DNA of 11,412 nucleotides, taken from contig JAJBVC010000011.1 of NCBI GenBank assembly GCA_020860025.1, positions 1-11,412 on the forward strand, in the 5' to 3' direction. Of the stretch, positions 1 to 8,658 are shown in pieces (the stretch's first letter is position 1; the number at the start of each line of letters is the position of its first letter). The notes below the pieces were generated by a model, which was not told the DNA's origin, did not search any database, and saw only the letters and a program-made list of their open reading frames with translations. A program made the translations under genes and the position numbers. The DNA is from Clostridiales bacterium (lineage in GTDB: Bacteria; Bacillota; Clostridia; Oscillospirales; Acutalibacteraceae).

Positions 1-1
1 A

Positions 2-37
2 TACAAATAGTATTATATCACGATATTACTATTTGTA
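2..37. repeat. A+T-rich inverted repeat upstream of the phosphatase gene
   Basis: Two perfect 11-nt arms (TACAAATAGTA at 2-12 and its reverse complement at 27-37) enclose a second perfect 5-bp dyad (ATATC at 15-19, GATAT at 22-26). Only two unpaired T (13-14) and a 2-nt loop break the symmetry, so nearly the whole element can fold into one 16-bp hairpin. It lies 63 nt upstream of the histidine phosphatase start. It could be an operator, the terminator of a gene beyond the left edge, or one end of a repeat element. The sequence to the left is not available, so I cannot choose. Confidence 0.6.
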
Positions 38-84
38 AAGTTTAAAATAATTTTTGTTATTTTTTTGTAATAACCTATCAAAAC

Positions 85-90
85 AAGGAG
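85..90 (+). promoter_or_regulatory. Ribosome binding site of the histidine phosphatase
   Basis: AAGGAG lies 9 nt before the ATG at 100, which fixes that start. The A/T-rich stretch between the inverted repeat and this site could hold a promoter, for example TTTGTA at 32-37 and TGTTAT at 55-60 with 17-nt spacing, but the hexamers are weak. Confidence 0.75.
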
Positions 91-99
91 TTTTTATTT

Positions 100-735
100 A
101 TGAAAAGTTACACTGTTTACCTCTTTCGCCACGGCTTGACGAAAGGAAACTTAAACGCACAGTATATTGGGCATACCGACCTTCCGCTCACTACAGATAG
201 TATATCAGCCCTCAGAAATATTAAGGCGACGGAGCATTATCCGAGCGTTGACGCAGTATTTTCATCGCCGTTAAAGAGGTGTATTGATTCGGCGAAAATT
301 ATGTTTCCCGGTAACAATATTATTACAATCGACAATTTTATCGAATATAATTTCGGCGAATTTGAGGGTCTGACCGCCGATGATTTGAAAGACAACAACG
401 ATTTTAAGTCGTGGCTTTCGGGCGGTATGGACGCAAAAACTCCGTTTGGTGAGAGCAACGCTCAATTTGCATACCGTGTTTGCGATGCTTTTGAAAAGGT
501 TATTAACGGCTGTATTCAAACAGGCACGACAAACATTGCGATTGTCGGTCACGCAGGTGTTCTTATGACGATTCTTTCGTACTACGGACTGCCGGAGGCA
601 CCGATGTCGCACTGGCAAATGGATGCCGGCTACGGCTATAAACTCAGAGTTACACCGTCAATATGGATGCAAACTAATAAAATTGAGGTTGTAGACACGT
701 CACCGACACCTCTTCACGATAGCAACGAACAGTAA
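100..735 (+). CDS. Histidine phosphatase family protein (phosphoglycerate mutase / CobC-like)
   Basis: The 211-residue protein is a branch-1 histidine phosphatase, a cytosolic enzyme that transfers phosphate to a catalytic histidine. The RHG signature is at residues 10-12 (His11 is the expected phospho-acceptor). Arg60 lies in the SSPLKR motif, Glu87 in GEFEG acts as the likely proton donor, and His151 lies in the VGHAGVL motif. All four catalytic positions are present and the length fits a single-domain member. The family includes alpha-ribazole-5'-phosphate phosphatase (CobC), cofactor-dependent phosphoglycerate mutases and broad-specificity phosphatases. No cobalamin genes are visible, so the substrate is open. 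The start has a good ribosome binding site. The gene runs opposite to all others, towards the presumed origin, and is probably transcribed alone. Confidence 0.9.
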   Translation: MKSYTVYLFRHGLTKGNLNAQYIGHTDLPLTTDSISALRNIKATEHYPSVDAVFSSPLKRCIDSAKIMFPGNNIITIDNFIEYNFGEFEGLTADDLKDNNDFKSWLSGGMDAKTPFGESNAQFAYRVCDAFEKVINGCIQTGTTNIAIVGHAGVLMTILSYYGLPEAPMSHWQMDAGYGYKLRVTPSIWMQTNKIEVVDTSPTPLHDSNEQ

Positions 736-780
736 GTAAAAACTTTGTTTTTAAAATAATATTTATCTGCCTAAAGGCGG

Positions 781-900
781 ATGCGGCGTGTAGAAAAAGT
801 TAAATTACAGATTTCTACACACCAGCAGGATGTTGAGAAAGTAGTCAGAATTAAGCATTTTGCGAGTGGGTGCTGTACGTGTGTACCGCCCCCCGAGTAA
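781..900 (+). CDS. Possible 39-residue small Cys-containing peptide (doubtful)
   Basis: An open frame runs from ATG at 781 to TAA at 898-900 and sits inside the candidate RNA. The peptide has a basic N-terminal half (MRRVEKVK...) and a short tail containing SGCCTC followed by VPPPE. Against it, the only purine-rich sequence before the ATG (AAAGG, 773-777) is 3 nt away and is part of a hairpin, and I recognise no family. For it, the frame stops just before a strong terminator, and three cysteines in four residues is unusual for random sequence. Either this or the RNA reading may be right. A dual-function RNA is possible but unsupported. Confidence 0.18.
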   Translation: MRRVEKVKLQISTHQQDVEKVVRIKHFASGCCTCVPPPE

Positions 901-916
901 AAGGCTTAAAACGCTC

Positions 917-951
917 AAAAGTGCCAAGAACATTAAGGTCTTGGCACTTTT
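917..951 (+). terminator. Strong intrinsic terminator hairpin
   Basis: A perfect 13-bp stem (AAAAGTGCCAAGA at 917-929, TCTTGGCACTTTT at 939-951) has a 9-nt loop and is followed by TATATTG. The T-rich 3' side and downstream sequence suit termination of plus-strand transcripts from the phosphatase and/or the candidate RNA. The A-tract on the left arm would let it act on the minus strand as well. Confidence 0.85.
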
Positions 952-1060
952 ATATTGTTGTTGTAATAAGATGATTTTTTGTTATTAAAAAATAAAAGTA
1001 AGAAATATACCTCTATTTTTACCACCTGAGCGTGGTTATGACTGCTTTATCGACAGACTG

Positions 1061-1087
1061 AAGCCGTGAGCGTTTTGCTCACGGCTT
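1061..1087. terminator. Terminator-type hairpin near the LCP gene end
   Basis: A perfect 11-bp stem (AAGCCGTGAGC at 1061-1071, its complement at 1077-1087) has a GTTTT loop and starts 15 nt beyond the LCP stop codon at 1103-1105. Its place fits the end of the minus-strand LCP transcript, although only two T follow the stem in that direction. On the plus strand the stem runs into TTTTA, so it is at least as good a terminator for a plus-strand transcript. It may be bidirectional. Confidence 0.7.
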
Positions 1088-1102
1088 TTAATGCACTGAT
1101 TT

Positions 1103-2842
1103 TTATGCGTATGTTAAATAATCGGGTCGATTATCGTTTAGCTGAATATTGGATTTGCCGTAGATTCTTGTTTGAAGCTCGTATGCGTCTTTCGGGAAAT
1201 CCGCTACCCAAATCCAAGTACCCGGTGCGCAGTTGAAGTTTTGACCGCCCTTACTGTTTTCCGTACTCGGAACGTTTGACGTTACAATCTCATAATTAAG
1301 CCAGCCGTCACGCAGCGCCGTATTTGCAATGGAAATAAGTTCCTTTTTGCTGTAGCCTGTGGAAACATAGTCGACAAGTTCGTTTATAATCTTAACAGCG
1401 TCAATCGTACCTGAACTTTGAACCTCCTCAAACAGAGCCATGAGCACTGTTTTCTGCCTATCCGCTCTCGCATTATCAGAGTCGATTTTACGTATTCTGC
1501 AATATGCAAGTGCCTGCTCACCGTCAAGGAGCATTGTTCCCTCATCACCGTCAAACGTCTTTTCAATCGTTACGTAATTATAACGCTTTTGGTGGTTATT
1601 GATTTCATCAATTTCTTCAGACGTTATTGTAATTTCAACACCGCCGAGCGAATCTATAATTTTAGGGAAGCTTGCAAAGTTTACAACGACGTAATTATCA
1701 ATAGAAATTTTATAATATCTTTCAATCGTATATATATACGTTGTCATACCGCCGAGCGACGCCGCAGCGTTTATCTTGCCGTACTGACCCTCGCCGTCAA
1801 CCTCAAAGTAAACGTAAAGGTCACGAAGCACAGACGTAAGATTTATTTCGCCCGTATCAATATTAACGCTTGCGATAATCGCCGAATCGGCTCTTGAATT
1901 ATCACTGATTTCCTCGTCTCTCGTGTCCTCACCGATAAGAAGCACGTTAAGCACGTGAGTTGAACTTACAGGGTCGCCGTTTTCGTACCACGCTTTAAGA
2001 TATTCCTTATACGTTGTAAATTCGTCCGCCGACATTTCCTCAATAGCGGGGAAGTCCTCCTGCAGGAAGTCCATTCCGTCATAGTAAGTTACTTTTTCGT
2101 AAGGCTCGCTGTCGTCATTATTCGTTACAGTATTGAGCCTGTCGTTTATATAATAAGCGGCAAAAATGCCTGCGCCGATAACAAGAACAAGAAGAATTAC
2201 GATAACGGAAATAAGAATTTTTCCTTTTTTTGTTTTGGAAAACTTAACCTTTTCTTTCGTTTCGTTATCTGTTTGCTGAAGCTGCGCTTCCTCGTCTTCC
2301 TTTTCCTCCACAAGCTTCATAAGATCGACCATTCCGTCTTCTTCCTCAGGCTCGCTTTGCGCCTTTTCGACGGTCTGATTATCGCTTACGGCATCCTCCT
2401 CGGCTTTAACATCAATGTCATTTGCCTCGGCTTTTTCATCAGCTTCCGGTTTTACTTCGGGTTCTGCTTTTGGCTCGTCCTCGATTTTAAGCTCCGGTTC
2501 AGGCTCTTTTTCAGCCTCGGTTTTATCCTTGATTTCAGGCTCCTGTTCGGGCTTTTCTTCGTCAAAAGAGCTTACTTTTTGCTCTTTTTCGTCATTTTGT
2601 TCGGTCGGGCTTTCGCTCTTGATTTCGTCGGCTGAAATACCATCCTCAACAACAGTAAACGTCGATTCATCATTAAGACGGTCGGATTTTGAACTTCCAT
2701 TATCTTCGTTTAATTCAAATTCAGGCTGTTTTTCTTCATCCGTTTTCTTTTCATCTTCGCCCGAAAGCTTGAGTTCATTTTCTTCCCGTCTTTTTTTTAC
2801 TTCTGACAGAATATCGTCAATACTGTACGACTCTTTATCCAC
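1103..2842 (-). CDS. LytR-CpsA-Psr (LCP) family wall-polymer transferase with long acidic N-terminal extension
   Basis: The 579-residue protein belongs to the LCP family, which transfers lipid-linked anionic glycopolymers to peptidoglycan on the outer face of the membrane. Residues 1-200 form a low-complexity Glu/Lys/Pro-rich, probably disordered cytoplasmic segment. One membrane helix lies at about 209-231, followed by an extracellular linker and the LCP domain at about 297-470. The domain shows LLIGEDTRDE (301-310), the arginine/aspartate pair in SRADS (Arg317, Asp319), SVLRDLYV (Arg340, Asp341), the DSLGGVEI core (397-404), and RIRKIDSDNARADRQ with its arginines (449-463). These match the polyprenyl-phosphate binding residues of the family. 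The start codon is GTG at 2840-2842, with AGAGGAG ending 8 nt upstream. The extension is much longer than in typical LCP proteins. Specific substrate (teichoic acid or capsule) is unknown. Confidence 0.9.
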   Translation of the reverse strand: MDKESYSIDDILSEVKKRREENELKLSGEDEKKTDEEKQPEFELNEDNGSSKSDRLNDESTFTVVEDGISADEIKSESPTEQNDEKEQKVSSFDEEKPEQEPEIKDKTEAEKEPEPELKIEDEPKAEPEVKPEADEKAEANDIDVKAEEDAVSDNQTVEKAQSEPEEEDGMVDLMKLVEEKEDEEAQLQQTDNETKEKVKFSKTKKGKILISVIVILLVLVIGAGIFAAYYINDRLNTVTNNDDSEPYEKVTYYDGMDFLQEDFPAIEEMSADEFTTYKEYLKAWYENGDPVSSTHVLNVLLIGEDTRDEEISDNSRADSAIIASVNIDTGEINLTSVLRDLYVYFEVDGEGQYGKINAAASLGGMTTYIYTIERYYKISIDNYVVVNFASFPKIIDSLGGVEITITSEEIDEINNHQKRYNYVTIEKTFDGDEGTMLLDGEQALAYCRIRKIDSDNARADRQKTVLMALFEEVQSSGTIDAVKIINELVDYVSTGYSKKELISIANTALRDGWLNYEIVTSNVPSTENSKGGQNFNCAPGTWIWVADFPKDAYELQTRIYGKSNIQLNDNRPDYLTYA

Positions 2843-2850
2843 TGCCTACA

Positions 2851-2857
2851 CTCCTCT
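2851..2857 (-). promoter_or_regulatory. Ribosome binding site fixing the GTG start of the LCP gene
   Basis: On the minus strand AGAGGAG lies 8 nt before the GTG at 2842. No ATG in this frame has a comparable site, so GTG is the likely start. Confidence 0.75.
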
Positions 2858-2878
2858 TTAAATAAAAAGACTTGAATC

Positions 2879-2911
2879 ATTATATAACAAACGCTTAATA
2901 AATACTATTAA
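2879..2911 (-). promoter_or_regulatory. Candidate promoter of the LCP gene with overlapping palindrome
   Basis: On the minus strand there is a perfect TATAAT at 2884-2879, about 37 nt before the GTG start. A consensus -35 hexamer is not visible. At the expected -35 position there is instead a perfect 6-bp inverted repeat (TTAATA at 2895-2900, TATTAA at 2906-2911, 5-nt spacer). This arrangement, a good -10 with a dyad over a poor -35, is compatible with a regulator binding site, which is inference. No clear gyrA terminator lies between gyrA and this promoter, so read-through is possible. Confidence 0.5.
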
Positions 2912-2977
2912 AAAACTGTAAATTACGACAAAACTTTCTGTAAATAGACTTTTTAAGGTTTATTTGTCTGTTATTTT

Positions 2978-5539
2978 TTATTTTTCTTCAGCATTTTCTT
3001 CGTTTTTGTCATTATTTGTTGTTTCGTTTGTTTCGATTTGGGTTTCGGTATCGGTTTTTGTTTCGTCTGTTTTTTCAGATTCTGTGGCTTCTTCCTCATC
3101 GTCAATTCTGTCAACAATGCTCATTGTCGCAAGACGTTCGCCGTCCTTGACACGCATTACCTTAACGCCCTTTGACGGTCTTAGGAATGTTGAAATCTGC
3201 TCTGCGTGAGTTCTGATAATAATGCCGTCGGACGAAATCATAATAACGTCGTCGTCATCGCATACGGGAGCAATCATTGCAACCTTGCCGTACTGCTGAG
3301 TGCGGTAGTTAATCAGACCCTTACCGCCTCTTGACTGAATACGATAATCGGAAAATTCGCTCTTTCTGCCGTAGCCTGTTTCCGAAACGGTGAGAAGCTT
3401 ATATCCCTCACGGACAACGGCAAAGCCTACAACGTAGTCGCCCTCGTTAAGAGTAATTGCACGAACGCCTCTTGCCGTTCTGCCGATAAGTCTTGCGTCG
3501 CTTTCTTTAAAGCAGATAATCATGCCGTCGTGAGTTGCCGCAAGGAGCTTTTGATTGCCGTCTGTAATATCAACCCAGCAAAGTTCGTCGCCCTCGTCAA
3601 GATTTATTGCGATGATACCTGTTTTTCTTATATGAGTATATTGATTAAGAGACGAACGCTTAATAACGCCGTGTCTTGTCATCATACAAAGGTATGTTCT
3701 GTCTTCCTCTTCCGGAACACGAACCATAGCCGTAACCTGCTCGCCGTTTTCAAGCGGAAGAATATTTACAATATTCATACCCTTGCTTGTTCGTGACGCT
3801 TCGGGAATTTCATATCCCTTCATCTTAAATACCTTGCCCATATTGGTAAAGAGCAAAATAAAATCGTGAGTGGAGCAGGTAAACATAGTTTTGGCTACGT
3901 CTTCCTCTCGCCTTGTCATTCCCTGAATACCTTTGCCGCCTCTGTTTTGAGCCTTATACGTATCGACCGTCTGTCTTTTAATATAGCCCTTTTCGGTAAG
4001 AGTAAGAATACAGTCCTCAACGGGAATTAAGTCCTCGTCGTCAACGTCGCCCGTGAAAGCGGAAATTTCGGTTCTTCTTTCATCGCCGTATTTATCGGCA
4101 ATAGCACGTGATTCGGTTTTGATAATATCAAATATCCTCTGCTCGTTTGAAAGAATATCTGTGAAATCCTTAATCTTCTCGTGAAGTTCGTTGAGTTCGT
4201 TAAGAATTTTTTCAATTTCAAGTCCGGCAAGCTGACCGAGACGGTATGCGACAATGGCGCTCGCCTGCGGGTCGTCAAATCCAAACTTGTCCATAATAGC
4301 CTGTTTAGCCTCGGCTTGTCCGCCCTTACAAGCACGGATTGTTGCAATAACCTCGTCAACAATATCAATAGCCTTTGCAAGACCCTCTAAAATATGCGCT
4401 CTCTCCTGCGCTTTCTTTAAATCAAATATAGTCCTACGGCGGACAATCTGCTCCTGAAAAGCAATATAATTCTGCAAAATTTCTTTAAGAGTCAGAATTT
4501 TTGGAACATTATCGACAAGAGCAAGCATAATTGCGCCGAACGTAACCTGCATATCAGTCATTTTGTAAAGATTATTCAATACAACCTGTGCATTTGCGTC
4601 ACGTTTAACGACAACTTCAATATGCATACCACGGCGGTCTGAATAGTCCTGAACGTCGGCAACACCCTCAAGTCGCTTTTCCTTAACAAGGTCGGCGATT
4701 CTTGTAATAAGCCTTGCCTTATTTACTCCGTAAGGAATTTCTGTTACGACAATTTTAAACCTGTCGCCCCTTGTTTCGACAATTTCGGCTCTTGCACGAA
4801 CGTAAATTTTGCCACGTCCCGTTGCGTAAGCCTCTTTAATTCCCTTAGTTCCCATAATAATACCGTAGGTAGGGAAGTCGGGACCTTTAATATGTTCCAT
4901 TAAATCCTCAAGCGTAGCGTCGGGATTATCAATAAGACAGCATACACCCTCGACAACCTCTCTCATATTATGAGGCGGAATATTTGTAGCCATACCTACC
5001 GCAATACCCGACGAGCCGTTTACCAAAAGGTTCGGAAATCTTGCCGGAAGCACTGTAGGCTCTTTTTCGGTATCGTCAAAGTTCGGTGCAAAATCAACCG
5101 TATCTTTCTTTATGTCGTCGACCATTTTCATTGCGGTCTTGCTCATTCTCGATTCCGTATAACGGTAAGCGGCAGGCGGGTCGCCGTCAACAGAGCCGAA
5201 GTTGCCGTGGCCGTCAACAAGAGTATGCCTCATTGAAAATGTCTGCGCAAGACGAACCATAGCGTCATAAACGGAAGCGTCGCCGTGCGGATGATAGTGA
5301 CCGAGTACATCGCCGACAGTCGTGGCGCATTTACGATACGGCCTGTCGGGATAAAGATTATTTTTGTACATAGCGTAAAGTATTCTTCTGTGAACGGGCT
5401 TTAAGCCGTCACGAACGTCGGGCAGCGCTCGCTGTACGATAACGCTCATTGAATAGTCTAAAAACGCTTTTCGTATTTCTGTACTTATTTCTACGTCAAC
5501 AATCTTTTGATTGTCATAACGTATCTCATTATTGTCCAT
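2978..5539 (-). CDS. gyrA: DNA gyrase subunit A
   Basis: GyrA forms the A2B2 gyrase with GyrB and cuts and rejoins DNA to introduce negative supercoils. The 853-residue protein has the winged-helix/tower breakage-reunion domain at about 1-500, with the catalytic tyrosine at Tyr127 (in AAYRYTES). The quinolone-determining region ([10 protein letters not shown], 83-92) follows the family, but the position equivalent to E. coli Ser83 is Ala88; Asp92 (Asp87 equivalent) is kept. The C-terminal beta-pinwheel (about 505-810) carries the GyrA box QNRGGKG at 531-537, which distinguishes it from ParC, plus a second related QSRGGKG at 735-741. Residues 813-853 are an acidic Glu/Thr/Asn/Lys-rich tail. 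The start has AGGAGG 8 nt upstream. It follows the YcxB-like pair after 78 nt. Confidence 0.98.
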   Translation of the reverse strand: MDNNEIRYDNQKIVDVEISTEIRKAFLDYSMSVIVQRALPDVRDGLKPVHRRILYAMYKNNLYPDRPYRKCATTVGDVLGHYHPHGDASVYDAMVRLAQTFSMRHTLVDGHGNFGSVDGDPPAAYRYTESRMSKTAMKMVDDIKKDTVDFAPNFDDTEKEPTVLPARFPNLLVNGSSGIAVGMATNIPPHNMREVVEGVCCLIDNPDATLEDLMEHIKGPDFPTYGIIMGTKGIKEAYATGRGKIYVRARAEIVETRGDRFKIVVTEIPYGVNKARLITRIADLVKEKRLEGVADVQDYSDRRGMHIEVVVKRDANAQVVLNNLYKMTDMQVTFGAIMLALVDNVPKILTLKEILQNYIAFQEQIVRRRTIFDLKKAQERAHILEGLAKAIDIVDEVIATIRACKGGQAEAKQAIMDKFGFDDPQASAIVAYRLGQLAGLEIEKILNELNELHEKIKDFTDILSNEQRIFDIIKTESRAIADKYGDERRTEISAFTGDVDDEDLIPVEDCILTLTEKGYIKRQTVDTYKAQNRGGKGIQGMTRREEDVAKTMFTCSTHDFILLFTNMGKVFKMKGYEIPEASRTSKGMNIVNILPLENGEQVTAMVRVPEEEDRTYLCMMTRHGVIKRSSLNQYTHIRKTGIIAINLDEGDELCWVDITDGNQKLLAATHDGMIICFKESDARLIGRTARGVRAITLNEGDYVVGFAVVREGYKLLTVSETGYGRKSEFSDYRIQSRGGKGLINYRTQQYGKVAMIAPVCDDDDVIMISSDGIIIRTHAEQISTFLRPSKGVKVMRVKDGERLATMSIVDRIDDEEEATESEKTDETKTDTETQIETNETTNNDKNEENAEEK

Positions 5540-5582
5540 TTTATTTTCCTCCTATCCCTTTTCTTTTAATAAAAAATAAAGG

Positions 5583-5610
5583 AATTTAGATTAAATACTT
5601 TTGTTTTCAA
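5583..5610 (-). promoter_or_regulatory. Candidate gyrA promoter
   Basis: On the minus strand TTGAAA (5610-5605) and TAAATT (5588-5583) are separated by 16 nt, within the 78-nt gap before gyrA. The -35 matches consensus at five of six positions; the -10 is fair. It would give gyrA a transcript in addition to read-through from gyrB. The gap shows no terminator. Confidence 0.4.
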
Positions 5611-5617
5611 TTATGAA

Positions 5618-6157
5618 TTATATATTTTTTAATTTAGCATACTGCGCTTTGCTGCGAAGTATCTTTTTTATATTTTCGTCAATTTCTTTCGGAATAATAT
5701 TTTTAGGTAAAATTTTAACCTCAGCCGTCAGATATAAATAGTAATATTCGCTCGTTTCAAAAATTGCGTTTATAACGCCGAACGGATAAACGCCTATTAC
5801 CATAGGCTCGTTTTCTTTAGGAACGCTCTCAAGCTCGACAAAATCGGGTGAAATTTTCATCCTGACGGGCGACGTGTACGTTTCATCATTTGAAAGCAGC
5901 TTGTCAACACGTCTTTTTGGTCTGACTTTTGAAAGGTAAATCATTTCAAAAATGACAGCTGCAAGCATAACCGCTGTCGATATTAAATATATGTAATCGT
6001 CTTGAGAAATCGCATAGTGAATCCCAACCGCTAAAATGACGCAGCAAAAAGTAAATGCTATTATTCCTGTTCTTTGCTGACGAAATTTCATAACCTCAAA
6101 GCTGATATAATCTTTTCTTGTTAAGGAGAAGTTTAATTCGTATTCGATGTCGTTCAT
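5618..6157 (-). CDS. YcxB-like membrane protein (second of a pair)
   Basis: The 179-residue protein of unknown function has the layout of YcxB-type proteins. A short N-terminal beta-rich segment (FSLTRKDYISFE, about 10-21) is followed by two membrane helices at about 31-50 and 54-75 and a basic stop (KVRPKRR, about 77-83). The C-terminal cytosolic region contains the typical YYYLYL...ILPKNIIP strand motif near 137-156. Its start overlaps the stop of the preceding paralogue by 4 nt (ATGA), with a GGGGGAG ribosome binding site just upstream, so the two are translated together. Position between gyrB and gyrA is unusual. Assignment rests on topology and the C-terminal motif, not on strong identity. 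Its role is unknown. Confidence 0.7.
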   Translation of the reverse strand: MNDIEYELNFSLTRKDYISFEVMKFRQQRTGIIAFTFCCVILAVGIHYAISQDDYIYLISTAVMLAAVIFEMIYLSKVRPKRRVDKLLSNDETYTSPVRMKISPDFVELESVPKENEPMVIGVYPFGVINAIFETSEYYYLYLTAEVKILPKNIIPKEIDENIKKILRSKAQYAKLKNI

Positions 6158-6651
6158 TTTGCTCCCCCTTTAATTTTGGTATGCGCCGAGAGCGACGAAA
6201 TAATTTCATCAAGCTCTTTTGACGAGTAGCGATTTTTGTTTATAACAAAAACACCCTTGCGAAACGTCGGCAAAATAATAAGATTTTCGCCCTTTTCAAT
6301 AACGGCGAAAAGAGCCTGCCACGGAGTAAAAATTTTTTCGTAGCTGCTGATTACTTCAACTCCGTCTTCATAAAGCTTTATTGTATATTCACCGCTCAGC
6401 GTTTTTGAAAAATTATATTCCTGAATAATACTCCTTTTTTCCGTAACACGTCTTAAAATTGCGAAAAAAAGAATCAGAACGGTAAATATAAACATAGCAT
6501 AATCAAATTTCAATATTATTGTTACCGCAAAAAGCAAAACGGCTAAAGCTGCTGTAAAAAAGAAAGAATAATCTCTCATTTTCATCATATTAAGTTTTGT
6601 TTTCCAGCCGAGATAATATTCATCGCCTGTCATTTTAAATGTTAATTTCAT
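6154..6651 (-). CDS. YcxB-like membrane protein (first of a pair)
   Basis: The 165-residue protein has an N-terminal segment (LTFKMTGDEYYLGW, 3-16) and two membrane helices at about 28-47 and 50-66. A basic/polar stretch is followed by a C-terminal region with FTPWQALFAVIEKGENLIILP (about 107-127) and a basic end. This is the pattern of the YcxB C-terminal domain (aromatic-hydrophobic strand, then a LIILP/FIIPK-type strand). It resembles the next gene in topology and motif placement, so the two look like diverged paralogues, possibly partners in a complex. The ATG lies only 2 nt after the gyrB stop and has no convincing ribosome binding site (only GGAT about 10 nt upstream), which suggests translational coupling to gyrB. 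Function unknown. Confidence 0.72.
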   Translation of the reverse strand: MKLTFKMTGDEYYLGWKTKLNMMKMRDYSFFFTAALAVLLFAVTIILKFDYAMFIFTVLILFFAILRRVTEKRSIIQEYNFSKTLSGEYTIKLYEDGVEVISSYEKIFTPWQALFAVIEKGENLIILPTFRKGVFVINKNRYSSKELDEIISSLSAHTKIKGGAK

Positions 6652-6653
6652 AC

Positions 6654-8642
<1,989 letters not shown>

Positions 8643-8651
8643 TTATTTTTT

Positions 8652-8658
8652 CTCCTTA
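8652..8658 (-). promoter_or_regulatory. gyrB ribosome binding site overlapping the remB stop
   Basis: On the minus strand TAAGGAG contains both the remB stop codon (TAA, 8658-8656) and the gyrB Shine-Dalgarno sequence, 9 nt before the gyrB ATG. Ribosomes ending remB therefore stop on the gyrB initiation site, which favours coupled translation. Confidence 0.7.

Larger units (their letters stand above)
765..951 (+). ncRNA. Candidate structured non-coding RNA of unrecognised class
   Basis: Four helices are read directly from the sequence. Helix 1 is a 7-bp stem (765-771 with 776-782) closed by a TAAA loop. Helix 2 is a perfect 9-bp stem (788-796 with 812-820), extended below by GG/CC and GC/GC pairs. 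Helix 3 is an outer TTAAGC (851-856) / GCTTAA (904-909) stem. It encloses GGGTG (868-872) / CGCCC (887-891) and an apical GTAC/GTAC stem (875-878, 883-886). Helix 4 is a 13-bp terminator stem at 917-951. GGCGG at 776-780 could also pair with CCGCC at 886-890 as a pseudoknot or switch. I looked for signatures of SRP RNA, RNase P, tmRNA and common riboswitches and saw none. 6S RNA or another published clostridial RNA class cannot be excluded. It may be an independent transcript or the 3' end of the phosphatase mRNA; no convincing promoter is seen. The strand is inferred from the T-rich sequence after the terminator. Confidence 0.45.
736..1102. other. 367-nt gene-free region between convergent genes
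   Basis: This gap separates two genes that converge on it: the phosphatase from the left and the LCP gene from the right. It holds a cluster of hairpins ending in a strong terminator (765-951), then an A+T-rich stretch (952-1010), then a short hairpin (ACCAC/GTGGT, 1021-1036) and a second terminator-type hairpin (1061-1087). Such a gap needs only one bidirectional terminator, so its length and structure suggest it carries something of its own. No tRNA or rRNA is visible. Confidence 0.8.

Noticed and set aside
271..618. Minus-strand 115-codon open frame opposite the phosphatase gene
   Set aside because: The plus-strand frame carries all catalytic motifs of the histidine phosphatase family; the opposite frame has no recognisable features.
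2835..2843. TTATCCACT, one mismatch from a DnaA box
   Set aside because: It is a single copy that spans the GTG start codon of the LCP gene and its next two codons. No cluster of boxes or A+T-rich unwinding element accompanies it, so it is not evidence for an origin here.
2273..2861. Long plus-strand open frames opposite the start of the LCP gene (Ser/Phe/Leu-rich)
   Set aside because: They are the complement of the Glu/Lys-rich low-complexity LCP extension, have no ribosome site, and give biased Ser- or Phe-rich translations typical of shadow frames.
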